In this document: positions 20,656 through 29,412 of the stretch, piece by piece
Layout of the letters: each line of letters begins with the position of its first letter
Position numbering within the stretch: the stretch's first letter is position 1
Origin: Leptothrix sp. (in: b-proteobacteria)
Lineage (GTDB): Bacteria; Pseudomonadota; Gammaproteobacteria; Burkholderiales; Burkholderiaceae_C
Assembly (NCBI GenBank): GCA_013822265.1
Contig: PNKD01000019.1
Span: 1 to 45,213 of the forward strand
Length of the DNA: 45,213 nucleotides
Direction of reading: 5' to 3'
The notes under the pieces: model-generated
Databases searched by the model: none
What the model saw: only the letters and a program-made list of their open reading frames with translations
Told to the model about the DNA's origin: nothing
Translations under genes and position numbers: made by a program

Positions 20656-21687
20656 ATGAAGACGAAGCTTTCCTCCCGCCGCCAGGTTCTGGCCGCGGCC
20701 GCCCTTGCCGTCGCCGGCCTCGGGCTGGCCGGCACGGCGCTGGCCCAGGCCCCGCTGGTCATCAAGTTCAGCCACGTCGTGGCCAACGACACCCCCAAGG
20801 GCAAGGCGAGCGAGTTTTTCGCCAAGCGCGCTGGCGAGTTGACCGACGGCAAGGTCAAGGTCGAGGTCTACGCCAACAGCACGCTCTACAAGGACAAGGA
20901 AGAGATGGAGGCGCTGCAGATCGGCGCCGTGCAGATGCTGGCGCCCTCGCTGGCCAAGTTCGGGCCGCTGGGTGCGCGCGAGTTCGAGGTCTTCGACCTG
21001 CCCTTCATCTTCGACAGCGCCCACGACCTGCACGCGGTCACAAAGGGCCCCGTGGGCAAGCAGCTCTTCGCCAAGCTCGAGACCCGGGGCATCACCGGCC
21101 TGGCCTACTGGGACAACGGCTTCAAGTCCTTCTCGGCCAACAAGCCGCTGAAGACGCCCGAAGACTTCAAGGGCCTGAAGATGCGCATCCAGTCGAGCAA
21201 GGTGCTCGAAGCGCAGATGCGCGCCGTGGGCGCTCTGCCGCAGGTGATGGCCTTCAGCGAGGTCTACCAGGCGCTGCAGACCGGTGTCGTCGACGGCACC
21301 GAGAACCCGCACAGCAACCTCTACACGCAGAAGATGCACGAGGTGCAGAAGCACATGACGGTGTCCGACCACGGCTACCTGGGCTACGCGGTCATCACGA
21401 ACAAGAAGTTCTGGGACGGCCTGCCCGCCGACCTGCGCGGCCAGCTCGAGAAGGCCATGGCCGAGGCCACGGTGTATGCCAACAAGATCGCGCAGGAAGA
21501 GGCCGACGGTGCGCTGGCCAAGGTGAAGGCCTCGGGCAAGACCCAGGTCTACGTGCCCACGCCGGCCGAGCGCCTGGCGCTGAAGAAGGCCATGTTCAAG
21601 GTGCACAAGGAGATGGAGTCGCGCATCGGCAAGGACGTCATCGACGCCGTCTACAAGGCCACCGGCTTCGACGCCAACAAGCTCTGA
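20656..21687 (+). CDS. dctP: TRAP transporter substrate-binding protein (DctP family)
   Basis: 343-residue periplasmic binding protein with an RR-containing signal peptide (SRRQVLAAAA; cleavage after ALAQ near residue 30). The core has the DctP-type KMRIQSS segment, whose Arg binds the substrate carboxylate, and the QTGVVDGTENP signature. C4-dicarboxylate specificity is inferred from the adjoining frd and malic enzyme genes. AAGGAG at 20641-20646 supports the start. A hairpin separates it from dctQ. Confidence 0.92.
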   Translation: MKTKLSSRRQVLAAAALAVAGLGLAGTALAQAPLVIKFSHVVANDTPKGKASEFFAKRAGELTDGKVKVEVYANSTLYKDKEEMEALQIGAVQMLAPSLAKFGPLGAREFEVFDLPFIFDSAHDLHAVTKGPVGKQLFAKLETRGITGLAYWDNGFKSFSANKPLKTPEDFKGLKMRIQSSKVLEAQMRAVGALPQVMAFSEVYQALQTGVVDGTENPHSNLYTQKMHEVQKHMTVSDHGYLGYAVITNKKFWDGLPADLRGQLEKAMAEATVYANKIAQEEADGALAKVKASGKTQVYVPTPAERLALKKAMFKVHKEMESRIGKDVIDAVYKATGFDANKL

Positions 21688-21737
21688 GCGCGACGAGCTG
21701 CCCGAGGGGCGGCCCGTTCCCGAGAACAGCAGGGCGC

Positions 21738-21759
21738 GGCGGCACCCAGGCGTGCCGCC
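21738..21759 (+). other. intercistronic hairpin between dctP and dctQ
   Basis: An 8-bp perfect stem GGCGGCAC / GTGCCGCC with a 6-nt loop and no T tract, so more likely an RNA-stabilising or attenuating structure than a terminator. Such structures commonly raise binding-protein mRNA over that of the membrane subunits. Confidence 0.45.
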
Positions 21760-21778
21760 AGCGTGAAGGAGACAAACG

Positions 21779-22492
21779 ATGCTCAGGCTCCTGGACCACC
21801 TGGAGGAATGGCTCATCACCTTCCTCATCGGCGCGGCGACGTTGATCATCTTCGCCGCCGTGGCGCACCGCTACGCCACCGGCGTACCCATCCCGGGCGT
21901 GCAGGACTGGCTGCTGACGCTGAACTTCGGCTGGGCGCAGGAGCTGTGCATCATCATGTTCGTCTGGATGGCCAAGTTCGGCGCCGCCTACGGCGTGCGC
22001 ACCGGCATCCACGTCGGTGTCGACGTGCTCATCAACCGGCTCAACGACAGCGTGCGCGCCAAGTTCATCGTCTTCGGCCTGCTCGCCGGGGCCGCATTCA
22101 CCGGCATCGTCGGCACGCTGGGCGCCGTCTTCGTGTGGGAGAACGGCGCGCACTACGCCGTCTACCAGGCCCTGGGGTTGAAGATGGAGGGCCTCTTCGA
22201 AGGCCCGACCACGCCCGACCTCGAGATGCCCACGTGGATGGTCTATTGCGCGGTGCCGCTGGGCTCTTACCTGATGTGCTTGCGCTTCCTGCAGGTGCTG
22301 GTGGGCTTCGTGCGCACAGGTGATCTGCCGCACCACGACCACGGCCATGTCGAAGGCGTGGAGGCCGAGCCGCTGACGGCCGCCGGCAACGAGGACAAGA
22401 TCTACCGCATGGACGACGACCTGCACCCGCGGGTCGACGATGACGACGCCACCCCGCGCGGCACGAAGGCCGACAAGGGAGACCGCGCATGA
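21779..22492 (+). CDS. dctQ: TRAP transporter small membrane subunit (DctQ)
   Basis: 237-residue inner-membrane protein with four hydrophobic segments, which joins DctM to form the Na+-driven TRAP permease. The FGWAQELCIIMFVWMAKFG and RTGIHVGVDVL segments are typical of DctQ. It is longer than most DctQ because of a charged C-terminal tail beginning with the His-rich DLPHHDHGHVEG. AAGGAG precedes the start. It overlaps dctM by 4 bp. Confidence 0.92.
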   Translation: MLRLLDHLEEWLITFLIGAATLIIFAAVAHRYATGVPIPGVQDWLLTLNFGWAQELCIIMFVWMAKFGAAYGVRTGIHVGVDVLINRLNDSVRAKFIVFGLLAGAAFTGIVGTLGAVFVWENGAHYAVYQALGLKMEGLFEGPTTPDLEMPTWMVYCAVPLGSYLMCLRFLQVLVGFVRTGDLPHHDHGHVEGVEAEPLTAAGNEDKIYRMDDDLHPRVDDDDATPRGTKADKGDRA

Positions 22493-23772
22493 ACGCCGTC
22501 ATCATCTTCCTGCTGCTGGCCGGCCTGATGATCACCGGCATGCCGGTGTCGATCTCGCTCGGCCTGACGGTGCTGACCTTCCTGTTCGCCTTCACCCAGG
22601 TACCCATCGAGTCGGTGGCGCTGAAGCTGTTCACCGGCATCGAGAAGTTCGAGATCATGGCGATCCCGTTTTTCATCCTGGCCGGCAACTTCCTCACCCA
22701 CGGCGGCGTGGCCAAGCGCATGATCCGCTTCGCCACCTCGCTGGTCGGCCACTGGCCGGGCGGCCTGGGCCTGGGCGCGGTGGTGGCCTGCGCGCTGTTC
22801 GCGGCCATCTCGGGTTCCAGCCCGGCCACCGTGGTGGCGGTGGGGTCCATATTGATCCCGGCGATGGTCAAGGCCGGTTACCCCGCGCGCTTCGGTGCCG
22901 GCGTCGTGGCCTCGGCCGGTGGGCTCGGCATCCTGATCCCGCCGTCGATCGTGATGGTGATGTACGCGGTGTCGACCAACAGTTCGATCGGCGCGCTGTT
23001 CATGGCCGGCGTGATACCCGGGCTGGTGCTGGCCTTCATGCTGGGCCTGACCACCTTCTACCGCGCCTGGAAGTACAAGTACCCGAAGGAGCGCCGCGCC
23101 ACCTGGGGTGAACGCTGGACGGCCTTGCGTGAATCGATCTGGGGCCTGGCGCTGATCATCGTCGTGATGGGCGGCATCTACTCGGGACTGTTCACGCCCA
23201 CCGAAGCAGCGGCGATGAGCGCGGTCTATGCGTTCGTCGTGGCCGTCTTCGTCTACAAGGACCTGAAGCTCAAGGACGTGCCCAAGACGCTGCTGGCCTC
23301 GGCCAACATGAGCGCGATGCTGCTGTACATCATCACCAACGCCATCCTGTTCTCTTTCCTGCTCACGCACGAAAACGTGCCGCAGGCCATCTCGGAATGG
23401 TTGCTGAGCAACGGCCTGGGCGTCATCGGCTTCCTGCTGGCCGTGAACCTGCTGCTGCTGTTGATGGGCAACTTCATGGAGCCCTCGTCGATCATCCTGA
23501 TCACCGCGCCCATCCTGTTCCCGATCGCGATGACGCTGGGCATCGACCCCATCCACTTCGGCGTGATGATCACCGTGAACATGGAGATCGGCATGATCAC
23601 GCCACCGGTCGGGCTCAATCTCTACGTGGCCAGCGGCATCAGCAAGCTGGGCCTGAGCGAGATGACGGTGGCGGTGTGGCCGTGGTTGCTGACCATGCTC
23701 GTCTTCCTGGTGCTCGTCACCTACTGGCCGCCGCTGACGCTGTGGCTGCCAGGCGCGCTGGGCATGCTGTAG
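22489..23772 (+). CDS. dctM: TRAP transporter large permease (DctM)
   Basis: 427-residue permease of the TRAP family with about 11-12 hydrophobic segments. Recognisable segments are AIPFFILAGNFL, AISGSSPATVVAVG, GLGILIPPSI and MITPPVGLNLYV, the helical-hairpin motifs that bind Na+ and form the transport path. With dctP and dctQ it completes a dicarboxylate uptake system beside fumarate reductase and malic enzyme. Confidence 0.95.
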   Translation: MNAVIIFLLLAGLMITGMPVSISLGLTVLTFLFAFTQVPIESVALKLFTGIEKFEIMAIPFFILAGNFLTHGGVAKRMIRFATSLVGHWPGGLGLGAVVACALFAAISGSSPATVVAVGSILIPAMVKAGYPARFGAGVVASAGGLGILIPPSIVMVMYAVSTNSSIGALFMAGVIPGLVLAFMLGLTTFYRAWKYKYPKERRATWGERWTALRESIWGLALIIVVMGGIYSGLFTPTEAAAMSAVYAFVVAVFVYKDLKLKDVPKTLLASANMSAMLLYIITNAILFSFLLTHENVPQAISEWLLSNGLGVIGFLLAVNLLLLLMGNFMEPSSIILITAPILFPIAMTLGIDPIHFGVMITVNMEIGMITPPVGLNLYVASGISKLGLSEMTVAVWPWLLTMLVFLVLVTYWPPLTLWLPGALGML

Positions 23773-24706
23773 GCGGGGCAGCAGCGGCGGGTGCGGCGGG
23801 CGCCGCCCCCGGCATCGCCGTGGCCGCGCCTGCGCTCGGCCAGCCCGCCGGCGGCCTGGGAGCGTGAGAGTCTTGCCCAGGCGCAGCAGCTGGCACTGCA
23901 GCGTGCGCCCAGGCTGGCGGCGCGCCGTGCCGCGGCGGACGCGGCCTTGCCTGGATGCAGGACATGCCCAACGCCGCCAAGCCCGCCGCGCGCCGGCAGG
24001 GTGCCGCGGCGCGCAACAAACGTGAACAGGCGCTGCCGACCGTGGAGCAGCCGTTGGTGCAGCGCGAGGTGGGTGCGGCCTGACCGGCACGCCGGTAGGC
24101 TGAACTTGGGGCTGGCCCCGTTCAAGGGCCTGGAAGGCGAGAACCGGCTGCTTCGCGACACCGTCAACGCGGCCCTGGCTGCCGCTGTGCGCCGCGCAGC
24201 GCCAGGCCCCACAACTCGCCGCCGAACGCAAGGACGCCGAGCGCATCGAAGCCGAGCGCGAGGACATGTCCCGCCGCCGTCGAGAGCAGCTCGACCTGCA
24301 GCTGGACGAGCGCGACGAACTCGCTCGCCAGGCCACGCGCCAGCGCGGCGCCATCCCGGAAGGCGCCCTGTTGCGCCTGCGGCCCAAGGGCGATGACGGT
24401 GGCGGTGATCCTGGCCGGCCCGCGGCCTGTCGTCTGGGGCACGGGCACCGGCCACGAGGTCACGGGCCGCATCGCCGCGCCCATGCCGGGCGGCATGATC
24501 GCGGCGCGCCTTGGCTGTCGCTGCCGATGGGGCCGGCGTCCCACGCGCTGATGCGCAGGCGCGGCGTTGCGGCTCGGTGAGCTGCAGCGTGCCGGCCAGG
24601 TGCGACGTGCATCGACCTTGAACCAGCGCAAACAGCCGCGGTTTCGGCTTGCTTACAGTTCGCTGACCCTGGGCTGCGCAAGACGTGCAGCAAGAGGAGT
24701 GCAGCG
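23773..24706 (+). pseudogene. 930-bp gap with degenerate coding remnants, TolC-like piece at its left end
   Basis: No intact gene is supported. Near 23866-23946 a plus-strand frame reads SLAQAQQLALQRAP and on to AADAA, like the N-terminal helix of TolC-family outer-membrane efflux proteins, and then loses its frame. Around 24220-24330 a charged Arg/Glu-rich helical stretch ([18 protein letters not shown]) continues in another frame and ends in a frame break. A 42-codon open frame at 23955-24083 has no ribosome site. I read the region as one or more decayed genes, with weak confidence in the TolC identity. Confidence 0.3.
24618..24659 (+). promoter_or_regulatory. weak FNR-like box with -10 hexamer before the universal stress gene
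   Basis: TTGAA-CCAG-CGCAA (24618-24631) matches 7 of 10 consensus positions. TACAGT (24654-24659, 4/6) is centred 32 bp downstream, the class II FNR geometry. Universal stress genes of Pseudomonas are known Anr targets, which makes this plausible. Confidence 0.4.
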
Positions 24707-25150
24707 ATGTTCAAGCGAATTCTCGTTCCCGTCGACGGCAGCGAACTGTCCGAGCGCGCCATGCAGGCCAGCGTGGAACTCGCCGCGCAGTTGGGAGCCG
24801 CCATCACAGGCTTCGTCGCCGAGCCGATGCTGCCCGTGCGCCCCGGGCCGCGCTCTCGCGCCTGGGTCGAGGAAGAGGCGCAGGAACACGACGCGATGAC
24901 CGAGGCCCATGCCAAGGAGGTGCTGGGCCGCTTCGAGAAGCGCGCACGAGAGGCGGGCGTCGAGTTCGCCGGTTATCACGACCAGGTGCCGCGCGTCGAC
25001 CGCGCCATCATCGAAGCGGCCGAGTCGCGCGGCTGCGACCTGATCCTGATGGTCACGCACGGTCGCGGGGCCTTCGGCGAGTTCCTCTTCGGCTCGCAGA
25101 CCAAGGCGGTGCTGGCCGGCAGCAAGCTGCCGCTGCTGGTGCTGCATTGA
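24707..25150 (+). CDS. universal stress protein (UspA family)
   Basis: 147-residue single-domain Usp with the alpha/beta fold typical of energy-stress and anaerobic-survival proteins. It starts with the RILVPVDGSELS strand-loop and ends with THGRGAFGEFLFGSQT. In the ATP-binding motif G119, nine residues, G129 and S130 are present, but the first Gly is Val116, so nucleotide binding is uncertain. GAGGAG precedes the start. The tlpA-like gene follows directly. Confidence 0.92.
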   Translation: MFKRILVPVDGSELSERAMQASVELAAQLGAAITGFVAEPMLPVRPGPRSRAWVEEEAQEHDAMTEAHAKEVLGRFEKRAREAGVEFAGYHDQVPRVDRAIIEAAESRGCDLILMVTHGRGAFGEFLFGSQTKAVLAGSKLPLLVLH

Positions 25151-25176
25151 AGGGCTTGGCCGGGCTCGGGCAGGGC

Positions 25177-25761
25177 ATGCCGGGCGCTTCCTTCGGCGCC
25201 GGCAGGCGCCGGGTGCTGGCGCTCGGGTTGACGCCGCTGCTGGGCGTCTCGGGCGGTGTGGCGGAGGCCGGCACGCCGGGCGAGGTGCTCGTGGGGCAGT
25301 TGCTGCGCGACGCCACGCTGCGCGGGCTGAACGGCCCGGCACGGCAGCTGTCGTCCTATCGCGGCCGCCCGCTGATCATCAACGTCTGGGCCAGCTGGTG
25401 CGCACCCTGCCGTGCCGAGATGGCGTCGCTCGAGCGCCTGGCCTGGGGCGACCTGGCGCAGCGCTTTGCCATCATCGGCATCTCCACCGACGACCACGTC
25501 GAGCGCGCGCAGTCGTGGTTGCGCCGCAGCAACGCCACCATCAGCCACTTCATCGACCGGCGGCTCGAGCTCGAGCACATGCTCGGTGCCACGCACCTGC
25601 CGCTGACGGTGCTGGCGGACGCCTCGGGGCGCGTGCTGGCCAAGGTGTCGGGCGCACGCGAGTGGGACGACGCCGGGTCGCGCCGCCTCGTCGAGGGCCA
25701 CTTCCGCCGGCCCGGCGCCGCGCCTAGTAGCGGTAGCGCACCGAGAACCGCAGTACGTTGA
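25177..25761 (+). CDS. TlpA/ResA-like exported thioredoxin
   Basis: About 194 residues: an N-terminal signal with a GRRRVLALG stretch (possibly Tat-type), then a thioredoxin domain with WCAPC at 74-78 and the cis-Pro segment HLPLTV. Such proteins reduce disulfides in the periplasm, including apocytochrome c thiols before heme attachment. The ATG at 25177 is a choice; an in-frame TTG at 25147, overlapping the usp stop, is possible. The last 38 bp overlap convergent mtrB. Confidence 0.85.
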   Translation: MPGASFGAGRRRVLALGLTPLLGVSGGVAEAGTPGEVLVGQLLRDATLRGLNGPARQLSSYRGRPLIINVWASWCAPCRAEMASLERLAWGDLAQRFAIIGISTDDHVERAQSWLRRSNATISHFIDRRLELEHMLGATHLPLTVLADASGRVLAKVSGAREWDDAGSRRLVEGHFRRPGAAPSSGSAPRTAVR

Positions 25762-27841
25762 CGCGGTAGTTCGGCGTCTGCTGGCCGAAGGCCAGCAGAT
25801 AGGGCACGGTGTCGGGCCGCACGCCGTCCAGCCGCCAGTCGGCGGCGTCGAAGCGCTCGTTCCAGAGGCTGCCCACCAGCGACAGGTTGTCCTGGAGCTT
25901 GTAGGTCGCACTCAGCTTGAGGCTGTCCACCGAGCTGGTGGCGGCAGGGAAGGGCGCCGTGGCGGTTGCCGTTGCCGTGTCCGCCAGCGTCAGGCTGCGC
26001 GCGCGCGACACCGTGAGGTCGGCTGCCAGCTCGAGCTTGCCGTCCATCGCCGTGTGCCAGGCGCCGATGCCCAGGACGCTGAAGCGGTCCCTCACGCGGC
26101 CGGTCCAGTCGGGGCTGCCGTAGAGCTGGCTGCCGGTCTGCCGCGAACGCGTGGCCTCGGCCTGGCCGAAGGCGCGCACGCGCGTGGCATCGGTGAACGC
26201 GTAGGCGATGTCTGCGTTGAGGCTGAGCGTGCGGCCGTCGGTCAGGCCGACGGCGGACTCGGTGTAGTCGTCTTCGGCGCCCTCGACGCCGACGCCGACG
26301 GACAGCTTCTCGCTGGCGGCCCAGTCGACACGCGCAGCGCCGGCCATGCGAACGCGCTTGGCCAGGTTGTACTTGCGCAGCAGCGGGTTTTGCGCCGATG
26401 CGGTCCATGTCGCGACGCCGTAGTCGCTGTGGCCGCGATTGGCGCGCGACAGCTTCAGCGACATCGACACGTCCTTGCCGGCCTGGCCGGCGATGCGGCC
26501 CCACACCGTGTTCTCGCGTGTCGTCACCGCCTCGGCATAGGCGCGCTCGCGGCTGTCGTTCTCGACGCCGGCACTGGCCTTGATGCCGTTGCCGGCGCGG
26601 TAGTCGGCCACGAACCTGAGCCGGTCCTGCCAGAAGCTGTAGGGCCGGCTGGCCACCGGCCTGAGGCCCACGAACATGTCGGTGGCCACCGCCGGGAGGC
26701 TCTGGACGGCGGTGTCGCTGTCGCGCACGTCGCGCGCGTAGCTGGCGTTCAGACGCAGGCCTGCGACGGGCGGGAGGTAGGTAAAGCGCAGGCTGCCGTT
26801 GAAGGTGTCGGCCCGGCCGTCCAGCGAGGTCGCGGGCAAGGCTGGCAGGCTCGCGGCCAGGCCCGGTGTCAGCGTCAGCGGCAGGAAGGCCGCGTTCTGC
26901 GTCATGCGGCCGATGGCGACGTCGGCGTTGGCGCGAAAGACCGGGTCGACCTGGTAGGCCAGCGACGCGGCGACCTGGTGGAACTCGTTGTCGGGGGCCA
27001 GCGACAGTTGCCCCGTGCCGGCCCCGGCCACCACGGGCGTGAACGGGTTGGCGAAGGTCAGTGCCTGCTGGCCGTTGTTGAACGTCGAGAGCTGGTAGCT
27101 CAGCGATGCCTGCACGGGCCGGCCGGCATAGGAGGCCGAGACCTCGAGCTGGTTGGTGACGTGCGACAGCGGCACGGCCAGTTGCGCGGCGGTGCTGAAG
27201 AATGCCGCCGAGCCTGGCCGCGTGCCGTCGCGCTCGTCGCGCCGGGCGTTGACGCGGTAGGTCCAGCGCTCGCTGCCTGTCCAGGTCACGCCGCCGCCCA
27301 GTCGTGAACGGTCATAGCCCAGGGTCAGCGGCTTCAAGGTGCCCGCCAGCGGCATGGCGGTTGTGGTGTCGCGCGGGTAGCCGCCCGGCAGTGTCAGCAC
27401 GGTGCCGCCGCTGCCCAGATAGGGCGTGGCGGCAGCGTCGGCAAAGCGGCGCGGCAGGTTGTCGTAGTCCAGCCGCAGCGTGTAGAGGCCCTCCTGGCCC
27501 AGCTGCGCCGAGAACGAGCGCGTGTCGAGGCCGAGGTTGTCGGCGCGCAGCTGACCGAAGAAGCCGCTTTCGTCGCGATGGCGCGCGCTGCCGCCAAGGA
27601 CCAGGTAGCCGCCCTTGTCCAGGCCGCTCATGTCGATGAACTTGGCCGAGCGTTCGGCGACCGTGCCGGCGCCGAGGTCCACCGTGCCGGCGCCGATGTC
27701 GACCGTGCCGGTACTGCCCTTTTCGAACGGGCAGGCACTGCACTTCCAGGCCGAGGTGTCGACGGTGGCGGCCGGGCTGGCCGAAGCCGTGGCCAGGGCG
27801 CCGAGGGCGCTGAAGATGAGCAGGGGTTTGGGGGTTCTCAT
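25724..27841 (-). CDS. mtrB: MtrB/PioB-family outer-membrane beta-barrel of the decaheme conduit
   Basis: 705 residues, close to Shewanella MtrB (about 697). A Sec signal peptide is followed by a CSAC motif (C34, C37), matching the N-terminal CXXC found in MtrB proteins. The rest is alternating beta-strand sequence ending in an aromatic C-terminus (VRYRY) typical of barrels. It sheathes MtrA so electrons cross the outer membrane. Residues around 45-60 contain a short TVDxGAG repeat encoded by a 21-bp tandem repeat (27660-27710). It follows mtrA after 62 bp. Confidence 0.93.
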   Translation of the reverse strand: MRTPKPLLIFSALGALATASASPAATVDTSAWKCSACPFEKGSTGTVDIGAGTVDLGAGTVAERSAKFIDMSGLDKGGYLVLGGSARHRDESGFFGQLRADNLGLDTRSFSAQLGQEGLYTLRLDYDNLPRRFADAAATPYLGSGGTVLTLPGGYPRDTTTAMPLAGTLKPLTLGYDRSRLGGGVTWTGSERWTYRVNARRDERDGTRPGSAAFFSTAAQLAVPLSHVTNQLEVSASYAGRPVQASLSYQLSTFNNGQQALTFANPFTPVVAGAGTGQLSLAPDNEFHQVAASLAYQVDPVFRANADVAIGRMTQNAAFLPLTLTPGLAASLPALPATSLDGRADTFNGSLRFTYLPPVAGLRLNASYARDVRDSDTAVQSLPAVATDMFVGLRPVASRPYSFWQDRLRFVADYRAGNGIKASAGVENDSRERAYAEAVTTRENTVWGRIAGQAGKDVSMSLKLSRANRGHSDYGVATWTASAQNPLLRKYNLAKRVRMAGAARVDWAASEKLSVGVGVEGAEDDYTESAVGLTDGRTLSLNADIAYAFTDATRVRAFGQAEATRSRQTGSQLYGSPDWTGRVRDRFSVLGIGAWHTAMDGKLELAADLTVSRARSLTLADTATATATAPFPAATSSVDSLKLSATYKLQDNLSLVGSLWNERFDAADWRLDGVRPDTVPYLLAFGQQTPNYRVNVLRFSVRYRY

Positions 27842-27903
27842 GGGGGCATCCGGAGTTCTGTGGGGGTGGCCATGGGCGTGCGCGGGCGGCGTCGGCGCGA
27901 CGC

Positions 27904-28854
27904 TCAGCGCATCAGCTTGGCTCCGGCAGGATGGTTGGAGCCGTGCACCTGCGTGTGGCAGTTGGTGCAGCTGCCGGCGATCAGGAAGCCGGTGCCACCT
28001 GCCGTGCCGCCGGGCAGGGCGTCACCCGTGCGCGCCACCGACGGGTGGCCGGCACTGGTGTGGCACTGCTGGCACAGCAGCGGCGGGCTCTTGGTCAGCA
28101 GCGCCGTGCGCACCGAGCCGTGCGGTGCATGGCACGAGGCGCAATCTTCGGCCACCGGCGCGTGCTCCCAGAGCAGCGGGCCGCGCTTGTCGGCATGGCA
28201 GCCGTAGCAGGTCTGGTTCAGCGTCGGCTTGATCAGCATGGCCGGGGCGCTGGAGCCGTGGGCGCTGTGGCAGTCGCTGCAGGCCATCTTGCCCTGGCGC
28301 ACGGGGTGGGCCGAGGCCTTCAGGAAGTCGGCCTTCTGCGCCTTGTGGCAGCTCTGGCAGACGGCGGCCTCGGTGGCCTTGACGAGCACGGCGTCGCGCT
28401 CCTGGTGGATCTGGTGGCAGTCGGTGCAGGCCAGCTGGGCGCGGTCGTGCGCGCCGGCATGCCAGGCACTGCGCGAGCCGCCCTGGTGGCAGGTCAGGCA
28501 GACCTGGTTGCGCTCTTCGAGCGAGAACTTCGAATCGGGCTTGAAGCTGTTGATGGCCGCGCCCTTCTTGTTGCGCGCGTGCAGGGCACCGGGGCCGTGG
28601 CAGGCCTCGCACTGCAGGCCGCCGGCGCCGAAAGGCGCGCGCTTGTCGCCGCGGTGCGCGTGTTTGGTCTTGAACAGGGCCTTGGCCTTGTACCTGCCTT
28701 CGTCCTCGTCGTGGCAGCCCAGGCAGGTGTCTGCACCTTCGTCGCTGTACTGCGTGGCCGCGGGCAGGGGCTTGCTCTGCGCCGCGGCGCCGAGCTGCCA
28801 TGTCAGCCCGCAGAGCAGCAGCATCATGAGCAGGAGGGGTCGATAGGTCTTCAT
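27904..28854 (-). CDS. mtrA: periplasmic decaheme cytochrome c, MtrA/DmsE family
   Basis: 316 residues with a Sec signal peptide (cleavage near AAAQ) and exactly ten CXXCH motifs: CLGCH, CEACH, CLTCH, CTDCH, CQSCH, CSDCH, CYGCH, CASCH, CQQCH, CTNCH. Shewanella MtrA is about 333 residues with ten hemes. The protein forms a heme wire inserted into the MtrB barrel. The gene lies between comEA-like and mtrB, all leftward, so the three are probably one transcript. Confidence 0.94.
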   Translation of the reverse strand: MKTYRPLLLMMLLLCGLTWQLGAAAQSKPLPAATQYSDEGADTCLGCHDEDEGRYKAKALFKTKHAHRGDKRAPFGAGGLQCEACHGPGALHARNKKGAAINSFKPDSKFSLEERNQVCLTCHQGGSRSAWHAGAHDRAQLACTDCHQIHQERDAVLVKATEAAVCQSCHKAQKADFLKASAHPVRQGKMACSDCHSAHGSSAPAMLIKPTLNQTCYGCHADKRGPLLWEHAPVAEDCASCHAPHGSVRTALLTKSPPLLCQQCHTSAGHPSVARTGDALPGGTAGGTGFLIAGSCTNCHTQVHGSNHPAGAKLMR

Positions 28855-28908
28855 AGGCTGGGCCCTGTGGGTCGGCGGTGCGGGTCGGCGGTGTGCGCGT
28901 CGGTGGCG

Positions 28909-29307
28909 TCAGGACCGGGAGGCGGGCGGCGCGCTGGCCTTGCCCTCGGTGCCGGCCTTGGCCTTTGGCTGCGGATTGGCCCTGGGTTTCGGCTGCGTCT
29001 TCTGCACCGCGACGATGCGGCCCTTGAGTGCCGCGTAGGCCTCGGGCGACAGCACCTTGTCGGCGGCCAGCTTGGCCTTGCTGGGGTAGGGGCGCGCCGC
29101 AACGATGCGGTCGGCCTCGGCGTCGCCTATGCCTGGCAGTGTCTTCAGCTGCGCGCGGCTGGCACTGTTGATGTCAACCAACTTGGCCGCCGGCTTGGCC
29201 GCCGCCTTGGGGCTTGCCGCTTGCGTGGTGCTGGCGACAGCCTGCGCGTTGGCGCCCAGGCACAGCACTGCGGCGATCAGGCTCAGGATTCCGAGGTGGG
29301 ACTTCAT
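28909..29307 (-). CDS. exported ComEA-like helix-hairpin-helix protein
   Basis: 132 residues: signal peptide (cleavage near GANAQA), Ala/Lys-rich linker, then a helix-hairpin-helix (DINSASRAQLKTLPGIGDAEADRIVAA is its core) and a basic Pro/Lys-rich tail. The domain binds double-stranded DNA in ComEA. Its place directly before mtrA-mtrB is odd; it might be a bystander or might act in extracellular DNA binding. The ATG at 29307 with GAAGAGA upstream is preferred to an earlier in-frame start at 29361. Confidence 0.85.
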   Translation of the reverse strand: MKSHLGILSLIAAVLCLGANAQAVASTTQAASPKAAAKPAAKLVDINSASRAQLKTLPGIGDAEADRIVAARPYPSKAKLAADKVLSPEAYAALKGRIVAVQKTQPKPRANPQPKAKAGTEGKASAPPASRS

Positions 29308-29329
29308 GCGATGTCTCTTCACTGCAATG

Positions 29330-29357
29330 AAAAACCCGAGGGCGAGGCCCCCGGGTT
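29330..29357 (-). terminator. intrinsic terminator after the decaheme lipoprotein gene
   Basis: Minus-strand 11-bp stem (one G-U pair) formed by 29357-29347 and 29343-29333, with a 3-nt loop and a run of five T (29334-29330), two of them in the stem. It lies 56 bp past the mtrC stop and before comEA, so it separates the two transcripts. Confidence 0.75.
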
Positions 29358-29412
29358 GCATTGTGGGCGGGAGGAGGGCGATCGGGTCACTCTCTCCCCC
29401 GTTCTCACTCGC

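Noticed and set aside
23955..24083. A 42-codon open frame
   Set aside because: No ribosome-binding site, no homology that I recognise, and it lies within a degenerate region.
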